Origin: Candidatus Babelota bacterium
GTDB taxonomy: Bacteria > JAGOBX01
Assembly (NCBI GenBank): GCA_017999075.1
Contig: JAGOBX010000107.1
Span: 1-9,334 of the forward strand
Length of the DNA: 9,334 nucleotides
Direction of reading: 5' to 3'
The notes under the pieces are model-generated. The model saw only the letters and a list, made by a program, of their open reading frames with translations. It was not told the origin of the DNA and ran no database searches. Positions 1 through 7,271 of this stretch are shown piece by piece (the stretch's first letter is position 1; every line of letters starts with the position of its first letter). The translations under genes and the position numbers were made by a program.

Positions 1-35
1 TTCAACTAAAAAATAAAAAAAAATAAAAATATAAT

Positions 36-62
36 TTAATTTTTTACTTTTTTTGCCGATAT
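36..62 (+). promoter_or_regulatory. Sigma-28 (FliA/SigD) type promoter of the flagellin gene
   Basis: The -10 element GCCGATAT (55-62) matches the sigma-28 consensus GCCGATAA at 7 of 8 positions. It lies exactly 11 nt downstream of TTAATTTT (36-43), which matches the -35 consensus TAAAGTTT at 6 of 8. The spacing is canonical for the flagellar late-class sigma factor, and the next gene is a flagellin, the classic sigma-28 target. Transcription would start near position 69, leaving an untranslated leader of about 140 nt. The GC-containing -10 stands out in an otherwise almost pure A/T region, which makes a chance match unlikely. Confidence 0.85.
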
Positions 63-88
63 ATATAAATGATATAGGATTTTACTAT

Positions 89-134
89 ATTTTGAGGTGA
101 TTTTAGTCAATTTTTCGTTAATTTACCTCAAAAT
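89..134 (+). promoter_or_regulatory. Stem-loop in the flagellin 5' leader
   Basis: ATTTTGAGGT (89-98) is perfectly complementary to ACCTCAAAAT (125-134). A G-U and an A-U pair can be added inside, giving up to 12 bp around a loop of about 22 nt. The 5' arm contains GAGGTGAT (94-101), a good match to the anti-Shine-Dalgarno complement, but no suitable start codon follows it. The hairpin lies wholly inside the predicted leader, about 75 nt before the start codon. It could stabilise the mRNA or regulate translation. It is not a terminator for the gene, since transcription must pass it, and no U-tract follows directly. Confidence 0.5.
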
Positions 135-193
135 TATTAAATTTTTGATAAAATTATTGAGTTTTTTTTAATAAACGGATTTATTTAGGTTTC

Positions 194-203
194 CACGGAC
201 GGA
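194..203 (+). promoter_or_regulatory. Ribosome binding site of flagellin overlapping a CsrA-like motif
   Basis: The only purine-rich stretch before the ATG at 209 is GGACGGA (197-203), a weak Shine-Dalgarno whose last GGA sits 5 nt from the start codon. CACGGACG (194-201) fits the CsrA recognition core CANGGANG exactly. Two more GGA motifs in the leader (77-79 and 177-179) could be further contacts. In Bacillus, CsrA represses flagellin translation by binding a site over the hag ribosome binding site. The same logic is inferred here; no csrA or fliW gene lies in the window. Confidence 0.45.
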
Positions 204-208
204 AAAAT

Positions 209-3200
209 ATGTTAGTTACAACAAATTTAGGCGCGTATCAATCATTAAGATATTTCAACAACACGAATAATGTTGTATCAAAAACATTACAGCGTTTATC
301 TTCCGGATTACGCATAAACTCTGCTTCTGATGATTCAGCAGGATTAAGCGTTTCAGAAAAATTTAAATCCGACCTTCTTGGTATGCAGCAGGCTTTAAGA
401 AATGTTCAAGAGGGTATTTCAATACTACAAATCGCAGACGATTCATATATACAGGTTCAAAATACTTTAAACAAAATGAAATGCTTGGCTATTCAATCTG
501 CTAACGATACTTTATCTGATGACGAACGCGCTGCTTTAGATAATGAATTATTTCAGTATAAAGTTGAATTAGATAGAGTTTTCAGAAGAACTACTTCAGG
601 AAATTATCAGCATATTTTCGGAGAACCTGAAACAGGATGGATGACAAAAACAAGTTCTGAAACACCTATAACTTACAATACTTCAAAAACATACAACGAA
701 GGTTATTCGGAAAATTATAGTATAGGAACAAATTTAACAACTGCTAACATAAGAGCTGCAAATGCTTCAAATATACTTGGAAAACACCAAGCTATAGATA
801 TAGGTACTTCTCAAACTGTTTTTACTGAAAGCACTGGACAATCGGAAACATTTCAAACAGGAAGAACAGACACTTTTAATGTTACATCAAACACTCAGAC
901 AAAATCAGTAGGAATAACTGAAACAACTTATACTCCAGGAGTTACCGATACTTTTACACGCGGTTTAATAGATACTTTTACAGCTGGAAATACAAAAACA
1001 TGGACTAGAGGAACTCATGAAACTCAATTCATTGATGGTTCTATGAATATAAATTTAAGTGTATCTCCCGACACTGCTTCGGTTATTGTAAAAAAAATAA
1101 CAGGAGCCGGCAGTGAAACATTGACTTTAGGAACAGATTATTCTATTGGAGGCGGCGGAAACCAGACTATAAATTTTTTCGGAGCAGGAATCAGTAGCGG
1201 AGATCAGATTTATGTTGAATATGTGGAAGCAGATGGAAGCAAATTTGATTTAGGAGAATATGCTGAAACAGATTCTTTTATTGTGAAAGTATCTTCGCTA
1301 AATGGCGGGGCTGCTCTTACAGAAGGGGTTCATTATCAAATCACAGATACAGGAACAGGACACAGAATAGAATTGCTTGACCCTGCTCCTGCAGGTCCCG
1401 GCGGCGGAAATTATATGCTTATAGGAGATAACAACGAAACTCATCATTCAATTAATATTCAATATACAAAACAGGATGAAAATAAGTTCACGATTTCAGG
1501 AGCAGGAGCAGGAGAAAGAATTCTTGATTATGGAGACGGAGTAACCGGAGAAGTGGTTAAAACCGTGTCTTCTCTTGAAACTGTAGGTGCAGGAACTATT
1601 GCAGCAGGAACGACTTTGGTTAAAGGAACTCATTATATTTTATCAGACGACGGAAGCGGAAATTACACCGGAATTGAATTAATTGGAAATTATAAGTTAA
1701 AAGGGAATAAAAATGGTGCAGCAGGAACTCAGCAGCAATCTCTAAAAATTGAATATGTTAGAACAGGAGACAATATAATCACACTAAACAATCCTCTTCT
1801 TGATTATGCTGGATCTTCTACTGGTTCGGAAAAAGTTACTTTTAACGGTGCAACTTTAACAAGAGACACTCATTATACAGTTGCAGGCAATGTTATAACT
1901 TTATCTTCTGCATCAAATTTTAAAGGTTCAAACAGTGCTGTCAACAACCATAGTTTTAATATAAAATATTTGACTGATGTTTCAGAAAATACCATAGCAT
2001 TAACTAACGAACCTGCTAACGAATCAGTAATGCAGGTAAGGGTAAACGGAGCTTTATATGCAGATACTCGTTTTACTCTTAATCAAGGAGCTACTATAGG
2101 AACAGTCGAAGGAGACGAAACATTAACTTTTGATGACCCGTGGAAATTACGCGGTGGAGATAGTGTAACAATAACTTATATGACTCAGGATCCTTACGTG
2201 TGGGATATTATAGAAGCTGATCCTATACTAAGCGGAACTGAAAAAGTATATATAAACGGAACTTTAAAAACAGCTGGAACTGATTACACTTTAACTTCTG
2301 CAGCTGGCGCTAATCAGATTACTTTTTCAGCAGGGTTGATTACTGGTTCATCAACTTTAAGCATTCAATATTTGACAACTTTGGAAAACAGCTTTACTTT
2401 AAATCAAAACCCGCTTGATTACTTTACTGGAGCAGGTGTTGACGATAATAAAAAATGCGGTTCTGAAATAGTTAAAGTTAACGGTGTAACCAAAACTGCA
2501 GTTACACACTATAATATTGACGGCAACACTGTATCTTTTCAATATAACTTGTCGGCAGGTGATGTGGTTACTGTAGAATATGCTCATACAGATCAATTTA
2601 ATCTTACCGACGGAACTCCTCTAGATTATTACGTAGCTGATAATGATATTTGCGGGTCAGAAATTTTAAAACTTGGCGGCGTAGAATTAACTGCAGGAGC
2701 TGCTAATGATTACACTATTAATGGAACAACTATAGATTTATCCAATACAACCATTGTAGGAAATAAATCTGTTTCCATAGAATATGCCGATAACGATACG
2801 TTCACTTTACGTGATGAAAGCAGCAATCCCGTAACTCCATTTCTTGATAGTTTAGAAATTTATGTCGAAGCTGATCCGGTAAAAAAAAATGAAGGAACAG
2901 GAGCAGGAGATTGGTGGCATTTTATACCTGATCCTCCTGGAACTGAAACTAATCAAATTCAATTCAATCCAAACGATGGAACAACTAATGGTCTTCGAGG
3001 TCAAAACAGCATTGAAGCGCGATTTATAAAAGTTGCAACACCATTAACAATAAATTTAGAAAATAACGCTTTAAATTATGCTACAAATACTGCTGATGGC
3101 ACTATTTATGATTCAGCATTAGTTTATATTGATAATAATCATAACGGTTCCGCTGATGCTGGTGATGAACTTCTTCAAGAAAAAGCTGTTCAAGATGACG

Positions 3201-4840
3201 GTATAGATTGTTACTGGTTCACCGCAGCAAATCAAATAAAATTAAGCGAAAACCTTCAATCAAAACTTGTAGGGAATGTTGATTTGATCGTTGATTACGC
3301 ATACGATACAGGAGCTGCACGTTCAGATATAATTACTTTGCCGGCAACTCCGATGAATTACACTCCTGCAACAGGTTCAGAAAAAATTTATATTAAAGAT
3401 CAGGATACAAACGGAGACGGACTGGTTACTGCAGCGGACACTGATGAAGGATGGCGATTATTAACCAGATCTGAAGACGGCGGAGCTACTGACGATTATG
3501 TTTTAACAGGAAATCAAGTTCAATTTGTAAACAATGGCAGATTTGCAGGAAATCCTGATGTTTATGTTCAATATATAACAGATAATCAAAATTTGTTTAC
3601 AACCTCAAAAAAATTTCTTGATTATACTGATGGAGCATTAGATGGTTCTGAAATAGTAACTGTTGATGGAATTCAATTATCACAAACAGGAGGGGACTAT
3701 ACTGTTTCAGAAAGTTCTGCTGGAAATGGATATGATCAGGTAACTTTACAGGGGTTGGATAGATTGGTGGGAATGAAAAGTAATGGCACTTTAAAACCAA
3801 CAGATGATACTCAGCATACTATAACAATTGCCTATGATACAAAAAATACATTTTCATTAGTTGATTTGCCTTTTTCAGCAAGTAATTACATAGGATGGAT
3901 AATAGATTATGAAAATACAACAGGCAGCGGAATGACCGTAACTCTTGACGGAACAACATTGACATACGGAACAGATTACATTGTAAATCTTACTGATGCA
4001 GGAAACACTACAGATTATCTTAATCCTACTCCTCCAATTAACAGAACTCAGCATTATCATTCTTCAAAACCTGTTTATAATTACGAACTTGAACTTATTA
4101 ATAATGGCAGACTAGTGGGAATGGATGGTGCAGCACAGCATGAACTTATAGCAACTTTTGATTTTGACGTGTTTGAAGAATATAAAGTAAGCGTTAATAC
4201 ATTAGATGGTACGACTCCAGGGGTAAGAAACATTGAAATAATAAATCAAGTTACTGGACTCCCTTTAACAGAAGATTTAATTAATGGTTATGAACTTCTT
4301 GATGTAGAACAATATTATGATGAAGTAGCCGATATAACTTACAGCAATTATTATATTTCAATTCATGGAAGCGATAATGTAGGTCCTCATTCAGTAAATT
4401 ATGAATTTCTTGATGAAACTGAAATTGACCCGTTTACAGCTCAAATTCATTCAGGCCCAAAATCAAATGAGATTATCAATATTGTTTTACCTGGCGCAAG
4501 CGTTAAAAGTTTAGGAGTCAGAGAATTATCATTATTGACACAACAGTCATCATCCGAAGCAATGACTGCAATTGACAATGCATTGACTCAGGTTACTTCA
4601 AACCGAGCTGTTATAGGTTCGTCTGTTTCAAGAATTATGAAAACTTACAATAATCTAATGTACCGTATGGAAAATACAGATTATACTCTTGCCCAGATTA
4701 AAGCTGCTGATGTGGCTGAAAATGCAATGGAATATTTTAAAGCTAAACTTGCCACAGCTAAAACGTTAAATTTCTACAATTACTCGAATTTCAGACAATT
4801 AACACCTTCAACAATAATAACGCAATTCTATAAAAATTGA
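209..4840 (+). CDS. fliC: Giant flagellin with a ~1,270-residue repeat-rich surface insertion
   Basis: This is the flagellar filament subunit, secreted by the flagellar type III system and polymerised outside the cell. Residues 1-137 are a recognisable flagellin N-terminal D0/D1 domain (RLSSGLRINSASDDSAG at 29-45, then the long helix through LRNVQEGISILQIAD). Residues about 1407-1543 are the C-terminal D1/D0 domain (INIVLPGASVKSLGV, then a long helix ending AADVAENAMEYFKAKL). Typical flagellins have 250-550 residues; this one has 1543. The extra length is a Thr/Ser/Asn/Gly/Asp-rich beta-type insertion with octad repeats (198-274), about 13 longer repeats (271-1321) and two EF-hand-like loops (975-987, 1066-1080). 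There is no signal peptide, as expected. The ATG is supported by the family N-terminus, the GGA-type RBS and the sigma-28 promoter. The last 25 residues are rich in Tyr and Phe and lack the usual LAQANQ-type ending. No frameshift is visible and the reading frame is intact throughout. Confidence 0.95.
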   Translation: MLVTTNLGAYQSLRYFNNTNNVVSKTLQRLSSGLRINSASDDSAGLSVSEKFKSDLLGMQQALRNVQEGISILQIADDSYIQVQNTLNKMKCLAIQSANDTLSDDERAALDNELFQYKVELDRVFRRTTSGNYQHIFGEPETGWMTKTSSETPITYNTSKTYNEGYSENYSIGTNLTTANIRAANASNILGKHQAIDIGTSQTVFTESTGQSETFQTGRTDTFNVTSNTQTKSVGITETTYTPGVTDTFTRGLIDTFTAGNTKTWTRGTHETQFIDGSMNINLSVSPDTASVIVKKITGAGSETLTLGTDYSIGGGGNQTINFFGAGISSGDQIYVEYVEADGSKFDLGEYAETDSFIVKVSSLNGGAALTEGVHYQITDTGTGHRIELLDPAPAGPGGGNYMLIGDNNETHHSINIQYTKQDENKFTISGAGAGERILDYGDGVTGEVVKTVSSLETVGAGTIAAGTTLVKGTHYILSDDGSGNYTGIELIGNYKLKGNKNGAAGTQQQSLKIEYVRTGDNIITLNNPLLDYAGSSTGSEKVTFNGATLTRDTHYTVAGNVITLSSASNFKGSNSAVNNHSFNIKYLTDVSENTIALTNEPANESVMQVRVNGALYADTRFTLNQGATIGTVEGDETLTFDDPWKLRGGDSVTITYMTQDPYVWDIIEADPILSGTEKVYINGTLKTAGTDYTLTSAAGANQITFSAGLITGSSTLSIQYLTTLENSFTLNQNPLDYFTGAGVDDNKKCGSEIVKVNGVTKTAVTHYNIDGNTVSFQYNLSAGDVVTVEYAHTDQFNLTDGTPLDYYVADNDICGSEILKLGGVELTAGAANDYTINGTTIDLSNTTIVGNKSVSIEYADNDTFTLRDESSNPVTPFLDSLEIYVEADPVKKNEGTGAGDWWHFIPDPPGTETNQIQFNPNDGTTNGLRGQNSIEARFIKVATPLTINLENNALNYATNTADGTIYDSALVYIDNNHNGSADAGDELLQEKAVQDDGIDCYWFTAANQIKLSENLQSKLVGNVDLIVDYAYDTGAARSDIITLPATPMNYTPATGSEKIYIKDQDTNGDGLVTAADTDEGWRLLTRSEDGGATDDYVLTGNQVQFVNNGRFAGNPDVYVQYITDNQNLFTTSKKFLDYTDGALDGSEIVTVDGIQLSQTGGDYTVSESSAGNGYDQVTLQGLDRLVGMKSNGTLKPTDDTQHTITIAYDTKNTFSLVDLPFSASNYIGWIIDYENTTGSGMTVTLDGTTLTYGTDYIVNLTDAGNTTDYLNPTPPINRTQHYHSSKPVYNYELELINNGRLVGMDGAAQHELIATFDFDVFEEYKVSVNTLDGTTPGVRNIEIINQVTGLPLTEDLINGYELLDVEQYYDEVADITYSNYYISIHGSDNVGPHSVNYEFLDETEIDPFTAQIHSGPKSNEIINIVLPGASVKSLGVRELSLLTQQSSSEAMTAIDNALTQVTSNRAVIGSSVSRIMKTYNNLMYRMENTDYTLAQIKAADVAENAMEYFKAKLATAKTLNFYNYSNFRQLTPSTIITQFYKN
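800..1030 (+). repeat. Octad Thr-rich repeats in the flagellin insertion
   Basis: Residues 198-274 of the flagellin show an eight-residue periodicity of the form xG-x-T-x-T-F-T. Examples are TGRTDTFN (217-224), PGVTDTFT (243-250), RGLIDTFT (251-258), AGNTKTWT (259-266) and RGTHETQF (267-274), with looser copies at 198-205, 209-216 and 234-242. A Gly at the second position and alternating Thr with an aromatic residue recur. The pattern suggests stacked short beta strands, either an extended stalk or a small solenoid linking the D1 core to the following beta repeats. The fold is inferred from periodicity only. Confidence 0.7.
3131..3169 (+). other. EF-hand-like calcium-loop motif 1 in flagellin
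   Basis: Residues 975-987 read DNNHNGSADAGDE. Asp/Asn at loop positions 1, 3, 5 and 9, Gly at 6 and an acidic residue at 12 fit the D-x-N/D-x-N/D-G calcium-loop pattern seen in EF-hand, dockerin and related extracellular repeats. It replaces the normal NG turn of its beta repeat. Calcium binding is inferred. Confidence 0.5.
3404..3448 (+). other. EF-hand/dockerin-like calcium-loop motif 2 in flagellin
   Basis: Residues 1066-1080 read DTNGDGLVTAADTDE. This is close to the dockerin/EF-hand loop D-x-N-x-D-G-x-V-x-x-x-D, with Asp 1066, Asn 1068, Asp 1070, Gly 1071 and Asp 1077 in the expected places. It sits at the equivalent point of the repeat that follows the one carrying motif 1. Confidence 0.6.
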
Positions 4841-4882
4841 TATTTTATGTAAATCAAATTAAATAAGATTTTTTTATTTTTT

Positions 4883-5731
4883 ATGAACAAAGAACTATTA
4901 TTTAAAGGATATTTTTCTATTTTGACGGGAGCTTTATTATTCACTTTATCAACGGTTTTTGCAAAATATGTTACTGATATGTCAAATAAAATCAATGGTG
5001 CTGAAATAAGCTTTTTCAGATATGCATTAGGCCTTATTATAGTAATTTTCTGCAGAATTATTTTAAAATATAAAATTAATCCTGTAAATAAAAAAGGACT
5101 TTACTTAAGGGCCTTGTTAAATGCAGTCGCTGTGATTTTATTTTTTCTCGCTGTTCAATATTCAACTGTTACTAACGCAAATATATTAAATATGTCTTAC
5201 CCTATTTTTGTGGCAATAAGCTCTATTTGGGTTTTAAAAGAAAAAATAACTGTTAATATAGGAATTTGTTTAATATTATCTCTTATTGGTTCGTTTATAA
5301 TAATGAATCCGTCTGAACTAAAAATTAATTACGGAGATATCTTCGGATTTCTATCAGCAATAATAGGCGGATTCGCCATTACAGATTTAAAATATGTCAG
5401 GAAAACTGACGATACCTTCACAATTCTCTATTACCTATTTTTTTATGGAACAATTATAACATCATTAGTAGCAGCTCCTTCATTCGTATTACCAAATATG
5501 AAAGAATTGATCTATACTCTGTTATCTTCTCTTACTGCTATAGGTGGACAGTTTGTACTGACTTATGGACAAAAATATTGTTCCGCCACTAAAGGCAGTA
5601 TAATATCAATGTCACGTATAATTTTTGCCTCACTATTAGGAATTATGTTATTCGGAGATAATATTGATTTTTATTTAATAATAGGAACTTTGCTGATTAT
5701 ACTTCCTAACATAATAATTATCAAAGGATAA
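4883..5731 (+). CDS. EamA/DMT-superfamily membrane transporter
   Basis: A 282-residue polytopic inner-membrane protein with about ten hydrophobic segments (roughly residues 8-28, 40-60, 75-92, 97-118, 124-141, 151-168, 179-198, 208-229, 236-257 and 262-279). It has the two-fold internal repeat of the EamA/RhaT drug/metabolite transporter family. Family hallmarks include FFRYALGLIIV in TM2, the segment around NMSYPIFVAISSIWVLKEKI closing repeat one, and the Gly-rich IGGFAITDLKY region opening repeat two. Its length is normal for the family. The substrate cannot be read from sequence; relatives export metabolites or amino acids. The ATG lies 42 bp after the flagellin stop with no Shine-Dalgarno in the T-rich leader. 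It is nevertheless the right start, because TM1 begins within ten residues. It is probably not part of the flagellar pathway. Its stop is 1 bp from that of the convergent kinase gene. Confidence 0.88.
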   Translation: MNKELLFKGYFSILTGALLFTLSTVFAKYVTDMSNKINGAEISFFRYALGLIIVIFCRIILKYKINPVNKKGLYLRALLNAVAVILFFLAVQYSTVTNANILNMSYPIFVAISSIWVLKEKITVNIGICLILSLIGSFIIMNPSELKINYGDIFGFLSAIIGGFAITDLKYVRKTDDTFTILYYLFFYGTIITSLVAAPSFVLPNMKELIYTLLSSLTAIGGQFVLTYGQKYCSATKGSIISMSRIIFASLLGIMLFGDNIDFYLIIGTLLIILPNIIIIKG

Positions 5732-5732
5732 T

Positions 5733-7271
5733 TTATTTTAACTGTGGTTTTATGCAATTCATTTTTAATTTTACTGTTGTAATATCATTTTTTCTATATA
5801 TTTCTATGTCGCCTCTATGAAGTTCAATAATTCTTTTGGTAATAGCAAGTCCAAGACCAGTTCCTGTTTGTTTAGTGGTGTAAAATATATCAAATAATCT
5901 GTCTTTTTCTGTATTATCAAAACCGCTTCCATTATCACTTATAGTTATTGTCAATCTATTTTTGTCATTTTCTTCATACATTGACTTTATTTCTATATAC
6001 CCGTTTTCATGGTCTATCGCTGAAACTGCATTCAAAAATATATTTAATAAAGCTTTTTCAAAATATAATTCATCACCAAAAAAATTATCTGTTTCATCAG
6101 TATTGTTTACTGCTATAATTTTTTTCTCTTTTAATTCATTCTCTATAAGTTTTATACAATTTGCAGTTATTTTAAATAAATTAATAGGTTTAATCTCAAT
6201 TTTCTTATCAGCTGATAAAAATAAAAAATCTGTCGTTACTTTGTTTAATTTTTCGATTTCCAACTTTATTTTTAAAATCAAACGATCTATCGGCTCGGTC
6301 TTTTCTATTTTCCTTTCAAGAAGTTCAAGAAAACCTGAAATTCCGCTTAAAGGATTTCTGACTTCGTGAGCTACGACAGCTGCCATAGTTCCAAGAAAAT
6401 ATAATCTTTCTGATTCTTTTAGTTTTGATTCCATTCTATCTGCTCGGATTGTTGCAGCATATTCTTTCTCCTGTAAAACTCTGTTTAATAAAGATATATT
6501 TTCTATCATTTCATTGAAACTTTCAGCTAAAAAATTAATCTCATCGTTCCTTTTCGAAATTGATATTTTTTCTGTAAAATTTCCTGCTGATGCGTTTTTA
6601 ACATATAAAACTATATTCCCTATCGGTTTCAATATATATTTAGTGAACATTAAACTTATAAATAATATGAATGCCAAACTTATTGCAGCAATTATTAGCA
6701 AATCATCTAATAATCTGCTGAAAACTATCAATATGTCATTACTTGCTTCAACAGCCAACACCGCGATTGTCTTACCATTATCCCGAACAGGAGAATAACA
6801 AATTAATATATTCTTTCCATCATAACTTTTAAACATTTCAGATATATTGGTTTTACCGGTTTTAAAAACTGATTCTATCTCAAATTTATCCTTCTGCATT
6901 TTTATAAATTCTGTTGAATTATCAGAACCTGTGGTGACTAATATTTTAAAATTTTTATCTATAAGATGAATGTTATCCAGCTTTATTTCATTTTTTATTT
7001 TAATAAACTCTTTTATCAAATTAGATGTTATAATGCTGTCAGGCGCTGGATTATTAGCTTTAGAAATGTAAGTTTTAGTAGTATCGTTAAAATTTTGAAT
7101 AAGAATTATTTTTGAAATATTTATTAAACTTTTATCAATTTCAAATGCAATCCTTTTTTTTACTATAAAATATAAATATAAAATAATTGTATTAAAAAAA
7201 ATAAAAAAAATAAAAATATATATTATAAATCTGGTTTTAAGTCCGAATTTTATCTTATTGTTCAAAGTCAT
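5733..7271 (-). CDS. Membrane sensor histidine kinase, PDC/Cache-like sensor, HAMP, HisKA, HATPase
   Basis: A complete 512-residue sensor kinase. TM1 is at about 13-37 and TM2 at about 190-212. The extracytoplasmic domain between them (38-188) ends in YSPVRDNGKTIAVLAVEAS, typical of PDC/Cache-fold sensors. HAMP spans about 212-263, followed by a coiled coil (265-290) and the HisKA H-box VAHEVRNPLSG with phosphoacceptor His 302. The ATPase domain has an N-box (Asn 410 and Asn 414), G1 DNGSG (446-450), F-box FYTTK and G2 TGTGLGL (470-475). The catalytic set is intact. The H-box and short C-terminus without a receiver resemble NtrB/AtoS/FlgS-type kinases. No response regulator is in the window, so the partner is encoded elsewhere and the ligand is unknown. 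The start overlaps the rluD-like gene by 17 nt, implying translational coupling as the last gene of the operon. Confidence 0.93.
   Translation of the reverse strand: MTLNNKIKFGLKTRFIIYIFIFFIFFNTIILYLYFIVKKRIAFEIDKSLINISKIILIQNFNDTTKTYISKANNPAPDSIITSNLIKEFIKIKNEIKLDNIHLIDKNFKILVTTGSDNSTEFIKMQKDKFEIESVFKTGKTNISEMFKSYDGKNILICYSPVRDNGKTIAVLAVEASNDILIVFSRLLDDLLIIAAISLAFILFISLMFTKYILKPIGNIVLYVKNASAGNFTEKISISKRNDEINFLAESFNEMIENISLLNRVLQEKEYAATIRADRMESKLKESERLYFLGTMAAVVAHEVRNPLSGISGFLELLERKIEKTEPIDRLILKIKLEIEKLNKVTTDFLFLSADKKIEIKPINLFKITANCIKLIENELKEKKIIAVNNTDETDNFFGDELYFEKALLNIFLNAVSAIDHENGYIEIKSMYEENDKNRLTITISDNGSGFDNTEKDRLFDIFYTTKQTGTGLGLAITKRIIELHRGDIEIYRKNDITTVKLKMNCIKPQLK

Larger units (their letters stand above)
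1019..4171 (+). repeat. About 13 degenerate beta-rich repeats forming the flagellin surface insertion
   Basis: Flagellin residues about 271-1321 divide into units of 65-110 residues. A typical unit runs N-x-F-T-L, then PLDY, a GSE-K/I-V strand, NG turn and L, then G-T-D/H-Y-T-hydrophobic, an ITF-like strand, and finally G-D-x-V-x-I-x-Y-x-T before the next unit. GSE/GTE motifs are at residues 539, 676, 751, 816, 1056 and 1146. The G-T-D/H-Y-like turn is at 308, 373, 473, 553, 690, 765, 832, 1094, 1161 and 1254. Units are clearly related but diverged, so the array is old rather than freshly amplified, and the DNA shows no long exact repeats. Approximate unit starts are residues 271, 344, 425, 522, 594, 663, 727, 796, 864, 944, 1038, 1128 and 1213. 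Boundaries were set by eye. Confidence 0.75.

Noticed and set aside
97-171. Possible 24-codon leader peptide starting GTG at 97
   Set aside because: The frame is open to a TAA at 169-171, but there is no Shine-Dalgarno upstream of the GTG and the peptide is what AT-rich sequence gives by chance.
2399-4060. Minus-strand open frames inside the flagellin gene
   Set aside because: Short antisense shadows of the repeat-coding region with no family features or start signals.
4861-4882. Possible terminator between flagellin and the transporter (AAATAA/TTATTT followed by T residues)
   Set aside because: The stem is only six A-U pairs and would be unstable; it reaches the next start codon, so I do not call it.
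5962-6798. Plus-strand open frames at 5962-6369 and 6514-6798
   Set aside because: They lie entirely within the histidine kinase gene on the other strand and their products show no recognisable features.
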